Source: Anaerolineae bacterium
GTDB taxonomy: Bacteria; Chloroflexota; Anaerolineae; DUEN01
NCBI GenBank assembly: GCA_025060615.1
Contig: JANXBS010000009.1
Span: forward strand, 1 to 64,000
Length of the DNA stretch: 64,000 bases
Reading direction: 5' to 3'
Shown piece after piece: positions 35,354-43,801 of this stretch. Both the position numbers and the translations under genes were made by a program. The notes beneath the pieces were generated by a model that did not search any database, was not told the origin of the DNA, and worked only from the letters and a program-made list of their open reading frames with translations. Numbering within the stretch: position 1 is the stretch's first letter; the number at the start of each line of letters is the position of its first letter.

Positions 35354-36397
35354 TCACGAAGCTACTTCTGCCTGCCGAGCCAGCGTCAGCCGTTCCCGTA
35401 CCTCGTCGGGCGAGGCGGTACCGGTCTGGTTAAGTTTCTCCACTACCACCGCTGCGGCCAAATTGCCCAGGCTGCCCGCTTCCTCCAGGGTGGCTCTGGC
35501 CGCTAGCGCTGCGCCCAGCGCCGCCAGGAACGTGTCGCCAGCGCCCACGATGTCCAACGGCGGGCGCACAGGGGCCGCGGGCAAGTGGGTGACACCGTCT
35601 TCGCGACAGAGCAAAGCCCCATCGGCTCCGAGGGTGACAAAGCAGGGACGCCCAGCGAGTCGAGCTAGGGCCTGTCCCATGACGGCCAGCTCAGCACGGT
35701 CAAGGGGCCCAAGGCGGCTAGGAGCGATTGCCTGGGCGAGCTCCAGCTCGTTCGGTTTGAGGATCATCGCTCGAAAGTCGGCGATGTGTTTGCGCGAATC
35801 TACCACGAACGGGCGTCGCGGCTCGGCGGCGGCCAGCTCGATGAGCGCGCTGCGCACGCGCGGCGTGACCACGCCGGGGTCCAGTTGGTCGCCGATGACC
35901 ACCGCGTCTACGTCCGGGACGGCATGGCGCAGCGCTTCGATCACAGCGTCTTCCAAGTTAGCCGGCAGCGGCGTGAAATCCTGGAAGTCGAGTCGGCTGT
36001 CCTCCTGTTGGACGCCGCCATAGCCGCGTCGGATGGGCTTGATATACGTTGGAGTCGTGCGCTGTGGGGAACGGATAACAGCGGCGATGTCAATGCCGCA
36101 GGCCGTCAACTCCCTCATCAGGATGTCGCCGCGCCAGTCCTGTCCCAGCACGCCAATGGCCTGAACGCGCCCGACCCCCAGCGCCGCTAAATTGGCGGCC
36201 ACGTTGGCGGCGCCGCCGGGGCTGTATGTTTCCGCGACGATAGGCAAGGGGAAGCGCGGCGTCTCCCGCGACAACTCTGAACGGGTCATGTCAGCGTACC
36301 AGTACGCATCCAGGCAAAGATCGCCGATGAGTAACACGCGGGCGTTTCGGATCGCGCATAGCAAGACCTCCAGGCGATCAAAGGATGGGAAGCTCAT
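35354..36397 (-). CDS. PfkB-family sugar kinase, HldE kinase-domain-like
   Basis: A 347-residue carbohydrate kinase. The N-terminal LLIGDLCLDAYWYAD and PGGAANVAANLAALG are of the RfaE/HldE domain I type, and the ATP/anion-hole motif is DIVGAGDTFLAALGAAL. Known relatives phosphorylate D-glycero-D-manno-heptose-7-phosphate at C1. No nucleotidyltransferase domain is attached, and none is adjacent. AGGAGG lies nine bases before the ATG. Confidence 0.85.
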   Translation of the reverse strand: MSFPSFDRLEVLLCAIRNARVLLIGDLCLDAYWYADMTRSELSRETPRFPLPIVAETYSPGGAANVAANLAALGVGRVQAIGVLGQDWRGDILMRELTACGIDIAAVIRSPQRTTPTYIKPIRRGYGGVQQEDSRLDFQDFTPLPANLEDAVIEALRHAVPDVDAVVIGDQLDPGVVTPRVRSALIELAAAEPRRPFVVDSRKHIADFRAMILKPNELELAQAIAPSRLGPLDRAELAVMGQALARLAGRPCFVTLGADGALLCREDGVTHLPAAPVRPPLDIVGAGDTFLAALGAALAARATLEEAGSLGNLAAAVVVEKLNQTGTASPDEVRERLTLARQAEVAS

Positions 36398-36427
36398 AGC
36401 AAGGGCCTCCTACGAGAAGAGGAAAGG

Positions 36428-38101
36428 CTATCGTCTCTCACCTACACTGCCAAAGAAGTGATCTTCCAACATGGCACACAGCGCGTGGTAGATGCGGACG
36501 TGCTGCTCCTGGATGCGGCCAGTAAGGATGCCAGGGGCGTGAATGGTTACATCAGCTAGCCGGCCTAGCTCGCTGTCCCGCTCTCCAGTAAGGGCGATCA
36601 CTCTCAGATTCAACGCGCGAGCCACCTGCGCGGCCAGGCAGACATTCCGTGCATTCCCGCTGGTGGAAATGCCTAGTAGCACATCACCTGGGCGGGCCAA
36701 CGCGTACAGCTCTTGAGCCAGCCCCATTGCCCGCTGAAGGTTGTCGTTGTCCACCGCGCTGGCCAGCGATGGATTTGCCCCTAGGACAAGCGCCCGCAGC
36801 CCGCCTTCCAGGCTCGCGGCTAGGCGCTCGCCATCAGGCGCGGCCAAAAGGCGCTGGCGGATGCGTTCCGGTAGGGGACGAGGACGAGCATAGGACTTGA
36901 GCAGTTCGCCGGAGATGTGTAGCGCGTCGGCCATGCTGCCGCCGTTGCCGGCCAGGAAGAGAGTGCCGCCGCGTTCCAGGCTATGGGCGATGAGGAGAAA
37001 CGCCTGAGCTAGCGCTGGCCCGGCCGATGTCAGCTCTGGCGACCGTTGGAGAAGCGCGCGAAGCTGGGCGGCCGCGGCCGGAGATCGCCGCGTTAGGGCC
37101 TCGATGGGATCTACCGGCTCGACGCGCTGCGATGGCAACGGGACCCGATCCAGCGCCGCCACCACGCGATGATGCAGGTTGGGAATGGTCTGCACATGAT
37201 CACCCGTGATGTGGAATCCCTTGCCCCCCAGCGACGTAGGGCGGTTAACGACGTTCTTGCGTGGGCGATAGTAGTAAGCGGGATCGTCCATACCCACCTT
37301 GCTCCGATAATCACCCAGTGGGATCAAGTCGAAGTTGGCCGTGGTAATGTGGGCAACGGTGTAGCCCAGGTTGCGGGCGATGGAAAGCGCCTTGAGGAAC
37401 ACCTCAGGGCCGGTGACGGCTGAGCCGAAGTTGAGGAAGACGCCCCCCTCTAGCTCGCTGACAGAAGCGCAATAGATCTTGAAGTCCTGGCCTGAGGCCC
37501 AGCCCAGGATGCCGAAGTCGCAGGCCGGATGCTGATGGATGATGTCGGTGCCAATGGTGACATGGACGGTAAAGGGAATGCCCAGACGATAGGCTACGTA
37601 GGCAACGCTGATCTCGCGATGACGGAAGCGTTCATCTTGGGCGATGAAACGGCCGATGGATTCGCCGTATCCCAGGCCGAGGCGAGCCCCCTCGCGCAGC
37701 GCCTGGTGCATGAGCGCGCTGGTCTCCTCTACCATACCGAAGGTGCCATCTTCAATGGAACTGGCGACATCCTCGCTCGTCTCACCGATCAGGGCCAACT
37801 CGAAGTCATGGATTGAGCCGGCACCGTTGGTGGCGACGTGAGTGACGATGCCGCGCTCCATCAAGTCAATCAGCAGGCGAGAGAGGCCGCACTTGATTAC
37901 GTGCGCGCCCATCATCCAGATCACAGGCCGGCCGGCGCGGCGAGCAGCAACGATGCGATCGGCTACCTCGTCCAACTCGGGGTTCTCAAAGGGGGGAGCG
38001 GGCGCAGCTGGATCAATCAGATCAGCCAGGGTGACCAAATTGCGCCGCTCGCCCAGGTGGTAAGTACGAATACCGGTGAGTTCCAACGCTCGATAGGGCA
38101 T
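36428..38101 (-). CDS. Fusion protein: deoxyhypusine-synthase-like domain plus GmhA-like SIS domain
   Basis: A 557-residue, two-domain protein. Residues 1-320 have a Rossmann-like, NAD-type layout (MMGAHVIKCGLS, ATNGAGSIHDFELALIG, VTIGTDIIHQHP) with weak likeness to deoxyhypusine synthase; function unknown. Residues 360-550 form an SIS domain with GmhA signatures (AGNGGSMADALHISGEL, STSGNARNV and QEQHVRIYHALC, holding the catalytic Glu and His). GmhA turns sedoheptulose-7-phosphate into heptose-7-phosphate. AGGAG lies seven bases before the ATG at 38101. It heads a transcript with the kinase and HAD genes. Confidence 0.75.
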   Translation of the reverse strand: MPYRALELTGIRTYHLGERRNLVTLADLIDPAAPAPPFENPELDEVADRIVAARRAGRPVIWMMGAHVIKCGLSRLLIDLMERGIVTHVATNGAGSIHDFELALIGETSEDVASSIEDGTFGMVEETSALMHQALREGARLGLGYGESIGRFIAQDERFRHREISVAYVAYRLGIPFTVHVTIGTDIIHQHPACDFGILGWASGQDFKIYCASVSELEGGVFLNFGSAVTGPEVFLKALSIARNLGYTVAHITTANFDLIPLGDYRSKVGMDDPAYYYRPRKNVVNRPTSLGGKGFHITGDHVQTIPNLHHRVVAALDRVPLPSQRVEPVDPIEALTRRSPAAAAQLRALLQRSPELTSAGPALAQAFLLIAHSLERGGTLFLAGNGGSMADALHISGELLKSYARPRPLPERIRQRLLAAPDGERLAASLEGGLRALVLGANPSLASAVDNDNLQRAMGLAQELYALARPGDVLLGISTSGNARNVCLAAQVARALNLRVIALTGERDSELGRLADVTIHAPGILTGRIQEQHVRIYHALCAMLEDHFFGSVGERR

Positions 38102-38171
38102 AAGTCGCTCCTGTAAGATGCAATACGGACATACCAAGACGTAGTGGGTCTTGCACCGCTTGGCGCTGGAG

Positions 38172-38201
38172 ATTATCGCGCTTGGATTTGGGGAAGGTCA
38201 A
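38172..38201 (-). promoter_or_regulatory. Promoter of the SIS-fusion/kinase/HAD operon
   Basis: Minus-strand TTGACC (38196-38201) and GATAAT (38172-38177), 18-bp spacer. Confidence 0.55.
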
Positions 38202-38216
38202 GACCTTCGCCGGTCT

Positions 38217-38245
38217 TTGGCTCTGCTTCCCAAAAATGCTACAAT
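38217..38245 (+). promoter_or_regulatory. Promoter of uvrC, giving a leaderless mRNA
   Basis: TTGGCT (38217-38222) and TACAAT (38240-38245), 17-bp spacer. The -10 box ends only six bases before the ATG at 38252, so the expected start of the mRNA is at the ATG itself. No Shine-Dalgarno is present. An AAGACC/GGTCTT inverted repeat (38200-38217) sits between the divergent -35 boxes. Confidence 0.65.
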
Positions 38246-38251
38246 ATAACC

Positions 38252-40135
38252 ATGGTTCGCGCGATCTCCGAAGAGCTTTTGGCCAAACTGGACACCCTGC
38301 CGGGCCGGACGGGCGTCTATCTGATGAAAGATGCCAGGGGCAGCGTGATCTATGTGGGCAAAGCGGTTAATCTGCGCAGCCGCGTCCGCTCGTACTTTCA
38401 GACGTCCGCCGACCACGGCCCGCGCACGCGCCGTTTGGTCGAGGACGTCGCCGACTTGGAGTGGATCGTCACCGACACGGAGCTGGAAGCGCTCATCCTG
38501 GAGAACGAGCTAATCAAGCGCCACCAGCCGCGCTATAATGTCCGCCTCAAGGACGACAAGAACTATCCCTATATCAAAATCCACTGGCAGGATGATTTCC
38601 CCAAGGTCTCGATCGTGCGCCGTATGGCCCACGATGGCGCCCGCTATTATGGGCCTTTTACCTCGTCGCAGGCCGTGCGACAGACCCTGGATGCGCTGCG
38701 ACGAGTGTTCCCGTATCTCGACTGCGATCGCAAGATCACCGGTGAGGACGAGCGCCCCTGTCTGTACTTCCATATCAAGCGCTGTGCCGGCCCCTGCATC
38801 GGCGCCATCAGCCGCGAGGAGTACCGCTCAATCATTCAGGGGCTGTGTGATTTCTTGGAAGGCAAGACCGAGCGCGTATTGGCCGATCTCCAGGCCAAAA
38901 TGCAGCAGGCCGCCGACGAATGGCAATTCGAGCGAGCCGCCCTTTATCGGGATCAGATCCGGGCTGCCGAGCAGATCGTTGAGCGACAAAAGGTGGTCTC
39001 TGGCCGCGATGAGGACGAGGATGTTATCGCCTTCGCCTATGATCCACGCCAGGACGAGGCCTGCGTGCAGGTCTTTCTGGTTCGGCATGGCCGATTGATC
39101 GGGCGCGAGACGTTCGTGTTGGATGGTGTGGCGGCCGAGGAGAATGGCGAGTTGCTGTCGGCATTCCTCAAGCAGTTTTACGACGAGGCAGCCTACGTGC
39201 CCCCGCGCATCCTGCTCCCTCAGGAACTGGACGAGCGACAGATCATTGAGCAGTGGCTGCGCTCTAAGCGCGGTGCCCAGGTGATGTTAAAGGTGCCCCG
39301 GCGAGGCGCCAAGCGCCAGCTCGTGGAGATGGCCTTGGAGAACGCCCGAGAGACATTACAGGCGCTGCAGGCGCAATGGCAGGCCGACACCCACCGCCAA
39401 ACTCAAGCCCTGACTGAATTGCAGGAGTATCTACACCTGCCGTCGCCGCCGTTACGTATCGAGTGCTTCGATATCTCTACGCTGCAGGGCACGAACACTG
39501 TGGGAAGCATGGTGGTGTTTGCCAAGGGTGTCCCTCTCAAGTCGGACTATCGGCGGTTCAATGTGCGCTCGGTGGGGCAGGCCGGGCAGCCGGATGATTA
39601 CGCGGCGATGCGCGAGGTATTGCGTCGTCGCTTCCGCCGGGCCGTGGAGGCAGCCGAGAATCCTGACCCTGGCCAGAAGGCGCGCCGGCAGGACGCCGTA
39701 TGGTCGCTGCTGCCTGACCTGGTAATTGTGGATGGCGGCAAGGGACAGCTCAACGTAGCGCTGGAGGTGCTGGACGAGTATGGGCTGCGCGAGGTGGTAC
39801 CGGTGGTGGGGCTGGCCAAACAACATGAGGAGATTTTCCTCCCTGGCCAGCCGGACCCAGTGGTGCTGCCGCGCGGCTCGGAGGCCCTTCATCTGATGCA
39901 ACGCATCCGGGATGAAGCCCATCGCTTTGCCATTACCCATCAGCGCGCACGCCGCCAGAAATCCGCGCTCGTCTCAATATTGGACGAGATCCCTGGTATC
40001 GGCCCTCGCCGGCGGCAGGCTTTACTTAAACGCTTCGGTTCTCTAGAGGCTATCCGCCAGGCCTCCTTGGAAGAGTTGGCCGCTGTGCCAGGCATGACCC
40101 GAGCCGCCGCCGAACGGCTCAAAGCTAGCCTCTAG
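38252..40135 (+). CDS. uvrC: Excinuclease ABC subunit C
   Basis: A 627-residue repair nuclease that cuts on both sides of lesions with UvrB. The GIY-YIG domain is at the start (TGVYLMKDARGSVIYVGKA), the UvrB-binding helices near 205-240 (AAYDEWQ-like; WQFERAALYRDQI), an RNase H-like C-terminal nuclease with ECFDIS and IVDGGKGQLN, and tandem helix-hairpin-helix at the end (IPGIGPRRRQALLKRFGSLEAI). The start is set by the promoter, not by a ribosome site. Confidence 0.95.
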   Translation: MVRAISEELLAKLDTLPGRTGVYLMKDARGSVIYVGKAVNLRSRVRSYFQTSADHGPRTRRLVEDVADLEWIVTDTELEALILENELIKRHQPRYNVRLKDDKNYPYIKIHWQDDFPKVSIVRRMAHDGARYYGPFTSSQAVRQTLDALRRVFPYLDCDRKITGEDERPCLYFHIKRCAGPCIGAISREEYRSIIQGLCDFLEGKTERVLADLQAKMQQAADEWQFERAALYRDQIRAAEQIVERQKVVSGRDEDEDVIAFAYDPRQDEACVQVFLVRHGRLIGRETFVLDGVAAEENGELLSAFLKQFYDEAAYVPPRILLPQELDERQIIEQWLRSKRGAQVMLKVPRRGAKRQLVEMALENARETLQALQAQWQADTHRQTQALTELQEYLHLPSPPLRIECFDISTLQGTNTVGSMVVFAKGVPLKSDYRRFNVRSVGQAGQPDDYAAMREVLRRRFRRAVEAAENPDPGQKARRQDAVWSLLPDLVIVDGGKGQLNVALEVLDEYGLREVVPVVGLAKQHEEIFLPGQPDPVVLPRGSEALHLMQRIRDEAHRFAITHQRARRQKSALVSILDEIPGIGPRRRQALLKRFGSLEAIRQASLEELAAVPGMTRAAAERLKASL

Positions 40136-40206
40136 TCCAAGCGCGGCTCCGACGCGCATCATGGAGGTCTGCTCTTTCAGCATACCGTGGTCTACTCATG
40201 TTGTGC

Positions 40207-40236
40207 TTGTGCAACTACACAAGCTCGGGCTATAAT
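40207..40236 (+). promoter_or_regulatory. Promoter of the DUF6800-like gene
   Basis: TTGTGC (40207-40212) and TATAAT (40231-40236), 18-bp spacer, about 30 bp before the start. Confidence 0.55.
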
Positions 40237-40266
40237 CTGAATGCCATCGCACTGAGGGAGGAGGTG

Positions 40267-40437
40267 ATGTCTGTGACTGTTGAGCGCGATCGCGAAGTGC
40301 GCCGTCGTCGGCACCGCCGAAAGAAACTGCGTCTCTTGCGCGCTCGGCTGATGCAGGCCAAGACCGCGCGCGAGCGGCAGCGTATCATCGAGAAGATCCG
40401 GCGCATCTCCCCGAGAGCGCCCATCCCAGAGGTGTAG
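40267..40437 (+). CDS. Small basic DUF6800-like protein
   Basis: A 56-residue, arginine/lysine-rich protein (VERDREVRRRRHRRKKLR, then EKIRRISP). The pattern of a charged helix followed by KIRRISP matches DUF6800 small proteins known mainly from Planctomycetes. GGGAGGAGGTG precedes the ATG, which supports real translation. Its charge suggests nucleic-acid or ribosome binding, but this is not shown. Confidence 0.65.
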   Translation: MSVTVERDREVRRRRHRRKKLRLLRARLMQAKTARERQRIIEKIRRISPRAPIPEV

Positions 40438-40476
40438 TGCAGCTCACACCAGACTTGGCGGCTATCATCATCTAGG

Positions 40477-40542
40477 AGGGTGTCTGAAAAGCCTCGACCG
40501 GCCCTTTTTGTTTTTGCTCGGATGGTTTTTACGACACCCTCG
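40477..40542. repeat. 66-bp MITE-like inverted-repeat element
   Basis: The ends GAGGGTGTC (40477-40485) and GACACCCTC (40534-40542) pair perfectly, and similarity goes on inward (15 of 18 matches, including AAAA and CC). It looks like the two ends of a small IS without a core. No target duplication is evident. Confidence 0.5.
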
Positions 40543-40561
40543 CAAAGACAAGGAGCTCGAA

Positions 40562-41752
40562 ATGCCTCAGAGCCATGTGGCTTATGTCAGCGATTTTCTG
40601 CTAAGCGTTCGCGCCATCGCCCTCGCTGGGCAGGATTTACAGGATGCGCTGGCACAGGGCGATGCTGAAGCTCAGGATTTCGCCATCGCGGAGTTGGAAC
40701 AGGCCTACGCGCGCTACGATCAGGCCAGCGAGAGTTATCGGACGTTTATGTTGGGCCGGCTGGGCACCACCCGCTCCGCTGTCCAAGCCGAGCGGGTCAG
40801 TGTGGACACCCTCGGCAGCGTGGTAGCCGACCTTCAGGTAGCCCATGTGCTGTTAGCGGCCGGGCAATCTGTTGGCGAGATAGAAGAGCCGGCCATGCGC
40901 ACCCGAGCAGTGGGCCCCGCGCCGATGCTGGCCGACGCACTTCGATCACTGGATGAAACCGCGCGGGGCCTGCGATGGGCGCTAGCCATGCCGATCTCAC
41001 GGCCTGTCGCGGCCACGCGCAGCCTTTTTGGCCCTCCTCAGCCGGTGGTCATCGAACCGGTACAATCGCCATCGGTTGAACAGGCGCTAAGCACTTTTCG
41101 CAGCATCGCCATGGACACACTGGAGCATGTGGTGGCCGGCGTACACAAGGCGATCCGATCCTGCATCGAGGCGATCTCGAGCTTGGATGAGAAGGCCATC
41201 TTGAGCGCCCTGGAGATGTTGGTAGGGGAGATCGGGGCCTTACCTGAGATAGGCCGTCTGATCCGGTTAGGAGTTGACCGCCTAAAGAAAGCCATCACCG
41301 CCATCATCACTTTCCTCGGCGATGAGGTCATGGACGCGCTCAAGGCCAAATTGAAGGAAATGGTGCAACAGTGGCTGAGCGCGCAGCAGTTGGACGCTGA
41401 GCTGCGCAAGGCATTGAACATCCAGGCCACGCAAAAGCTCATCGAGGAGGTCAGCGCCAGGCCCGGCCTGATAGGAGATCAGCTCGACCAAGCCAGCACT
41501 GCTATCAAAGTGCTGCGCGTTCGCTTCGATGGGCATGTGGAGACGATCGCGCAAGCTTCGAAAACAGTGGCAGTGGTCGGGGGCTTGCTCGCCACGTCGG
41601 GGCTGGGCGTGAAGGCCGTGCTACTCGCCGCGGTAGCCTATCTAGCGATCATCGCCTGGGCTGTGGGGATGGGGATAGACTACGCTGATTCTGGCCGCAT
41701 CCTCAACCGGGTGCAGGGGATCGGGATGATCGCCCAGGAGCTGATCCGGTAA
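40562..41752 (+). CDS. Unknown helical protein with C-terminal membrane segment
   Basis: Not recognised. It is 396 residues, almost wholly alpha-helical by composition, with many hydrophobic-heptad stretches (residues 10-110 and 185-330). A hydrophobic segment near 350-385 (TVAVVGGLLATSGLGVKAVLLAAVAYLAIIAW, in two parts) may be a membrane anchor. The start at 40562 follows AAGGAGCTCGAA. It is followed by a strong hairpin. No catalytic motif could be seen. Confidence 0.6.
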   Translation: MPQSHVAYVSDFLLSVRAIALAGQDLQDALAQGDAEAQDFAIAELEQAYARYDQASESYRTFMLGRLGTTRSAVQAERVSVDTLGSVVADLQVAHVLLAAGQSVGEIEEPAMRTRAVGPAPMLADALRSLDETARGLRWALAMPISRPVAATRSLFGPPQPVVIEPVQSPSVEQALSTFRSIAMDTLEHVVAGVHKAIRSCIEAISSLDEKAILSALEMLVGEIGALPEIGRLIRLGVDRLKKAITAIITFLGDEVMDALKAKLKEMVQQWLSAQQLDAELRKALNIQATQKLIEEVSARPGLIGDQLDQASTAIKVLRVRFDGHVETIAQASKTVAVVGGLLATSGLGVKAVLLAAVAYLAIIAWAVGMGIDYADSGRILNRVQGIGMIAQELIR

Positions 41753-41759
41753 AAACAGA

Positions 41760-41794
41760 AGGGCCTGATCGATCTCAGAGACCGATCAGGCCCT
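41760..41794. terminator. Bidirectional terminator between the helical protein and def
   Basis: Perfect 12-bp arms (41760-41771, 41783-41794) with an 11-base loop. On the minus strand a T-rich run (TTCTGTTTTT) follows, fitting a def terminator. Confidence 0.75.
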
Positions 41795-41880
41795 ATAACC
41801 TAGCAAGTTAGGACCCCCTCTGAAAATCTCGCCGGGCACGTGCGAGTAAAGCCTTCACCCACCCAGAGGTATGCCCGGTT

Positions 41881-42447
41881 TCAAGTGGGCATCGCTATAG
41901 TTGCTGGTGGCGGTACGGCCGCTTCTACTGCTTCTCCTTCCGGCTTTGCCGCTGGCTCCACCTTCCGGATCTTGTCCGGGCTGGTTACCCTGTCAATGAA
42001 CAGGATCCCATCTAGATGGTCAATCTCGTGCTGGAAGACGCGGGCCAGAAAGCCATGAGCACGCACGCGCACGGGCCGGCCGAAGCGATCCTGTCCTCGG
42101 ACGACGACCATGCTATGGCGGGGCACCTCACCTACGTAGCCAGGGATGGAGAGGCACCCCTCCTCCCCTTCGACCAGCTCAGGGCTGGCCTTAACGATTT
42201 CAGGGTTGACCATCTCGTATAGAAGGGTACCCGCGTCCGGATTTTCCTCATCCTTCGGGACTTCCACCACGATCACACGTTCCAGCACGGCCACCTGTGG
42301 CGCAGCCAGCCCCACTCCAGGGGCAGCTCGCATTGTCTCAATCATATCGTCAATAAGCTGCCCCAGCTCCGGGCCAAATCGTTGAACCTTACGCGCTTTC
42401 TGGCGCAGGATCGGGTTTTCGATGGTGATGATCGGCCGCAATGCCAT
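41881..42447 (-). CDS. def: Peptide deformylase
   Basis: A 188-residue metalloenzyme that removes the N-formyl group from new proteins. All three motifs are intact: GVGLAAPQ, EGCLSIPG (metal cysteine) and HEIDHLDG (HExxH). A tail of about 25 residues, alanine/proline-rich, follows the catalytic core. It has its own promoter, whose -35 box overlaps the end of trxA. Confidence 0.96.
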   Translation of the reverse strand: MALRPIITIENPILRQKARKVQRFGPELGQLIDDMIETMRAAPGVGLAAPQVAVLERVIVVEVPKDEENPDAGTLLYEMVNPEIVKASPELVEGEEGCLSIPGYVGEVPRHSMVVVRGQDRFGRPVRVRAHGFLARVFQHEIDHLDGILFIDRVTSPDKIRKVEPAAKPEGEAVEAAVPPPATIAMPT

Positions 42448-42485
42448 AATAACGACCTCTCTCGGCGGTTTTTATCACACAAATG

Positions 42486-42514
42486 ATTATAAAACGGAAA
42501 GCAGTGGACGTCAA
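42486..42514 (-). promoter_or_regulatory. Promoter of def
   Basis: Minus-strand TTGACG (42509-42514) and TATAAT (42486-42491), 17-bp spacer. The -35 box includes the trxA stop region. Confidence 0.7.
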
Positions 42515-42882
42515 GCTTCGCCATGCCTTGTCTGCCCCTCCGCCGATGGGGCGATGTCATCAAGATGTGGCTTGATCCGGCTGAGCAAGCGAGCCTTGGG
42601 CATCGCGCCAACCAAGCGCTCGACCGGCCGACCGCCCTTGAACAGGATCAGCGTCGGGATACTCATGATCCCGAACTCCATCATCGTGATCGGGTTCTGA
42701 TCCACATCCAGCTTGGTGACCTTCAGCCTTCCCTCGTATTCCTCTGCGATCTCCTCCAGGATCGGCGCGATCATCTTACAGGGGCCGCACCATTCAGCCC
42801 AGAAGTCGTTCAGCACCGGAATATCCGACTGAAGCACCTCTTCGTTGAAGGTGGCATCTGTGACCACAATCGGTTTAGCCAT
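42511..42882 (-). CDS. trxA: Thioredoxin
   Basis: A 123-residue thioredoxin with the classical WCGPC active site (about residues 31-35) and cis-proline region [18 protein letters not shown] is nine bases before the start at 42882; an earlier in-frame start is rejected. It is the general disulfide reductase type and is transcribed divergently from nth. Confidence 0.95.
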   Translation of the reverse strand: MAKPIVVTDATFNEEVLQSDIPVLNDFWAEWCGPCKMIAPILEEIAEEYEGRLKVTKLDVDQNPITMMEFGIMSIPTLILFKGGRPVERLVGAMPKARLLSRIKPHLDDIAPSAEGQTRHGEA

Positions 42883-42946
42883 CGAGATTCCTCCAGATAA
42901 GTTAGCGATCCCTCGCCAAAAGACGCACGACGAGTTTGTAGGGCGC

Positions 42947-42976
42947 ATTATACCGACAGCCTGATCACTTGTCCAA
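42947..42976 (-). promoter_or_regulatory. Promoter of trxA
   Basis: Minus-strand TTGGAC (42971-42976) and TATAAT (42947-42952), 18-bp spacer. Its -35 box overlaps that of the divergent nth promoter. Confidence 0.65.
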
Positions 42977-42998
42977 TCTCAGCGCGTTTGAGTATAAT
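42969..42998 (+). promoter_or_regulatory. Promoter of nth
   Basis: TTGTCC (42969-42974) and TATAAT (42993-42998), 18-bp spacer, sharing bases with the trxA -35. Confidence 0.65.
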
Positions 42999-43066
42999 GT
43001 CGGCGTCTTTGTCGAGGTTGTCTGATAGCAGGATTCAGCCCTGGAAAGGAAAGCAAAACAAGCGCT

Positions 43067-43717
43067 ATGACGCACCCTTCCGATATGAGAGAACCTGAAC
43101 GGATCGCTGAGATCTTGAGGCGATTGCGTCAGGCTTATCCGGATGCCCAATGCGCCTTGCGCCACAGCAACCCGTTGGAGCTCCTGGTGGCTACGATCTT
43201 GTCGGCACAATGCACGGACGAGCGGGTCAACCAAGTCACCTTGAGTCTGTTCCAGAAATATCGATCCGCCGAAGACTACGCAATGGCCAACCCAGCCGAA
43301 CTAGAGCAGGACATCCGCCCGACTGGTTTCTACCGCAACAAGGCCCGGCACATCCAGGGCGCGGCTCGGGTGATCCTGGAGCGTTTTGGCGGAGAGGTAC
43401 CGCAAACCATGGACGAGCTGTTGCAATTGCCAGGCGTGGCGCGCAAGACCGCCAACGTGGTGCTAGGCGTTGCCTTTGGCCAGGCGGAGGGCATCGTTGT
43501 AGACACCCATGTGAGGCGGCTGGCCAACCGGCTGGGCCTGACGAAAGAGCAAGATCCCGATAAAATCGAACGGGACCTCATGGCGATCATTCCACGCGAG
43601 CATTGGATTGACTTTGGACATCAGTTGATCTGGCACGGGCGTTGTATCTGTCACGCGCGCAAGCCGGATTGTCCCAATTGCCCCTTAAACGACCTCTGCC
43701 CTTCGGCCCAAATGTAG
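43067..43717 (+). CDS. nth: Endonuclease III
   Basis: A 216-residue DNA glycosylase/AP lyase for oxidised pyrimidines. The helix-hairpin-helix LPGVARKTANVVLG holds the catalytic lysine, VDTHVRRLANRLGL holds the aspartate, and the [4Fe-4S] cysteines follow as C-x6-C-x2-C-x5-C in the last 20 residues. An ATG at 43067 is used; a second ATG six codons later is possible. Confidence 0.95.
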   Translation: MTHPSDMREPERIAEILRRLRQAYPDAQCALRHSNPLELLVATILSAQCTDERVNQVTLSLFQKYRSAEDYAMANPAELEQDIRPTGFYRNKARHIQGAARVILERFGGEVPQTMDELLQLPGVARKTANVVLGVAFGQAEGIVVDTHVRRLANRLGLTKEQDPDKIERDLMAIIPREHWIDFGHQLIWHGRCICHARKPDCPNCPLNDLCPSAQM

Positions 43718-43773
43718 TTCCAGGAGCGTGCTTGAAACGCCCTGTTCAACTCCTCTAGCGAAGAGCTTAGATC

Positions 43774-43801
43774 CGTGAGGCATCGGAAATGTTGCCTCAC
43801 G
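43774..43801 (+). terminator. Hairpin after nth
   Basis: Perfect 9-bp arms (43774-43782, 43793-43801) with a 10-base loop, without a T run. The rest of 43718-44063 shows no recognised promoter or gene. Confidence 0.45.
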
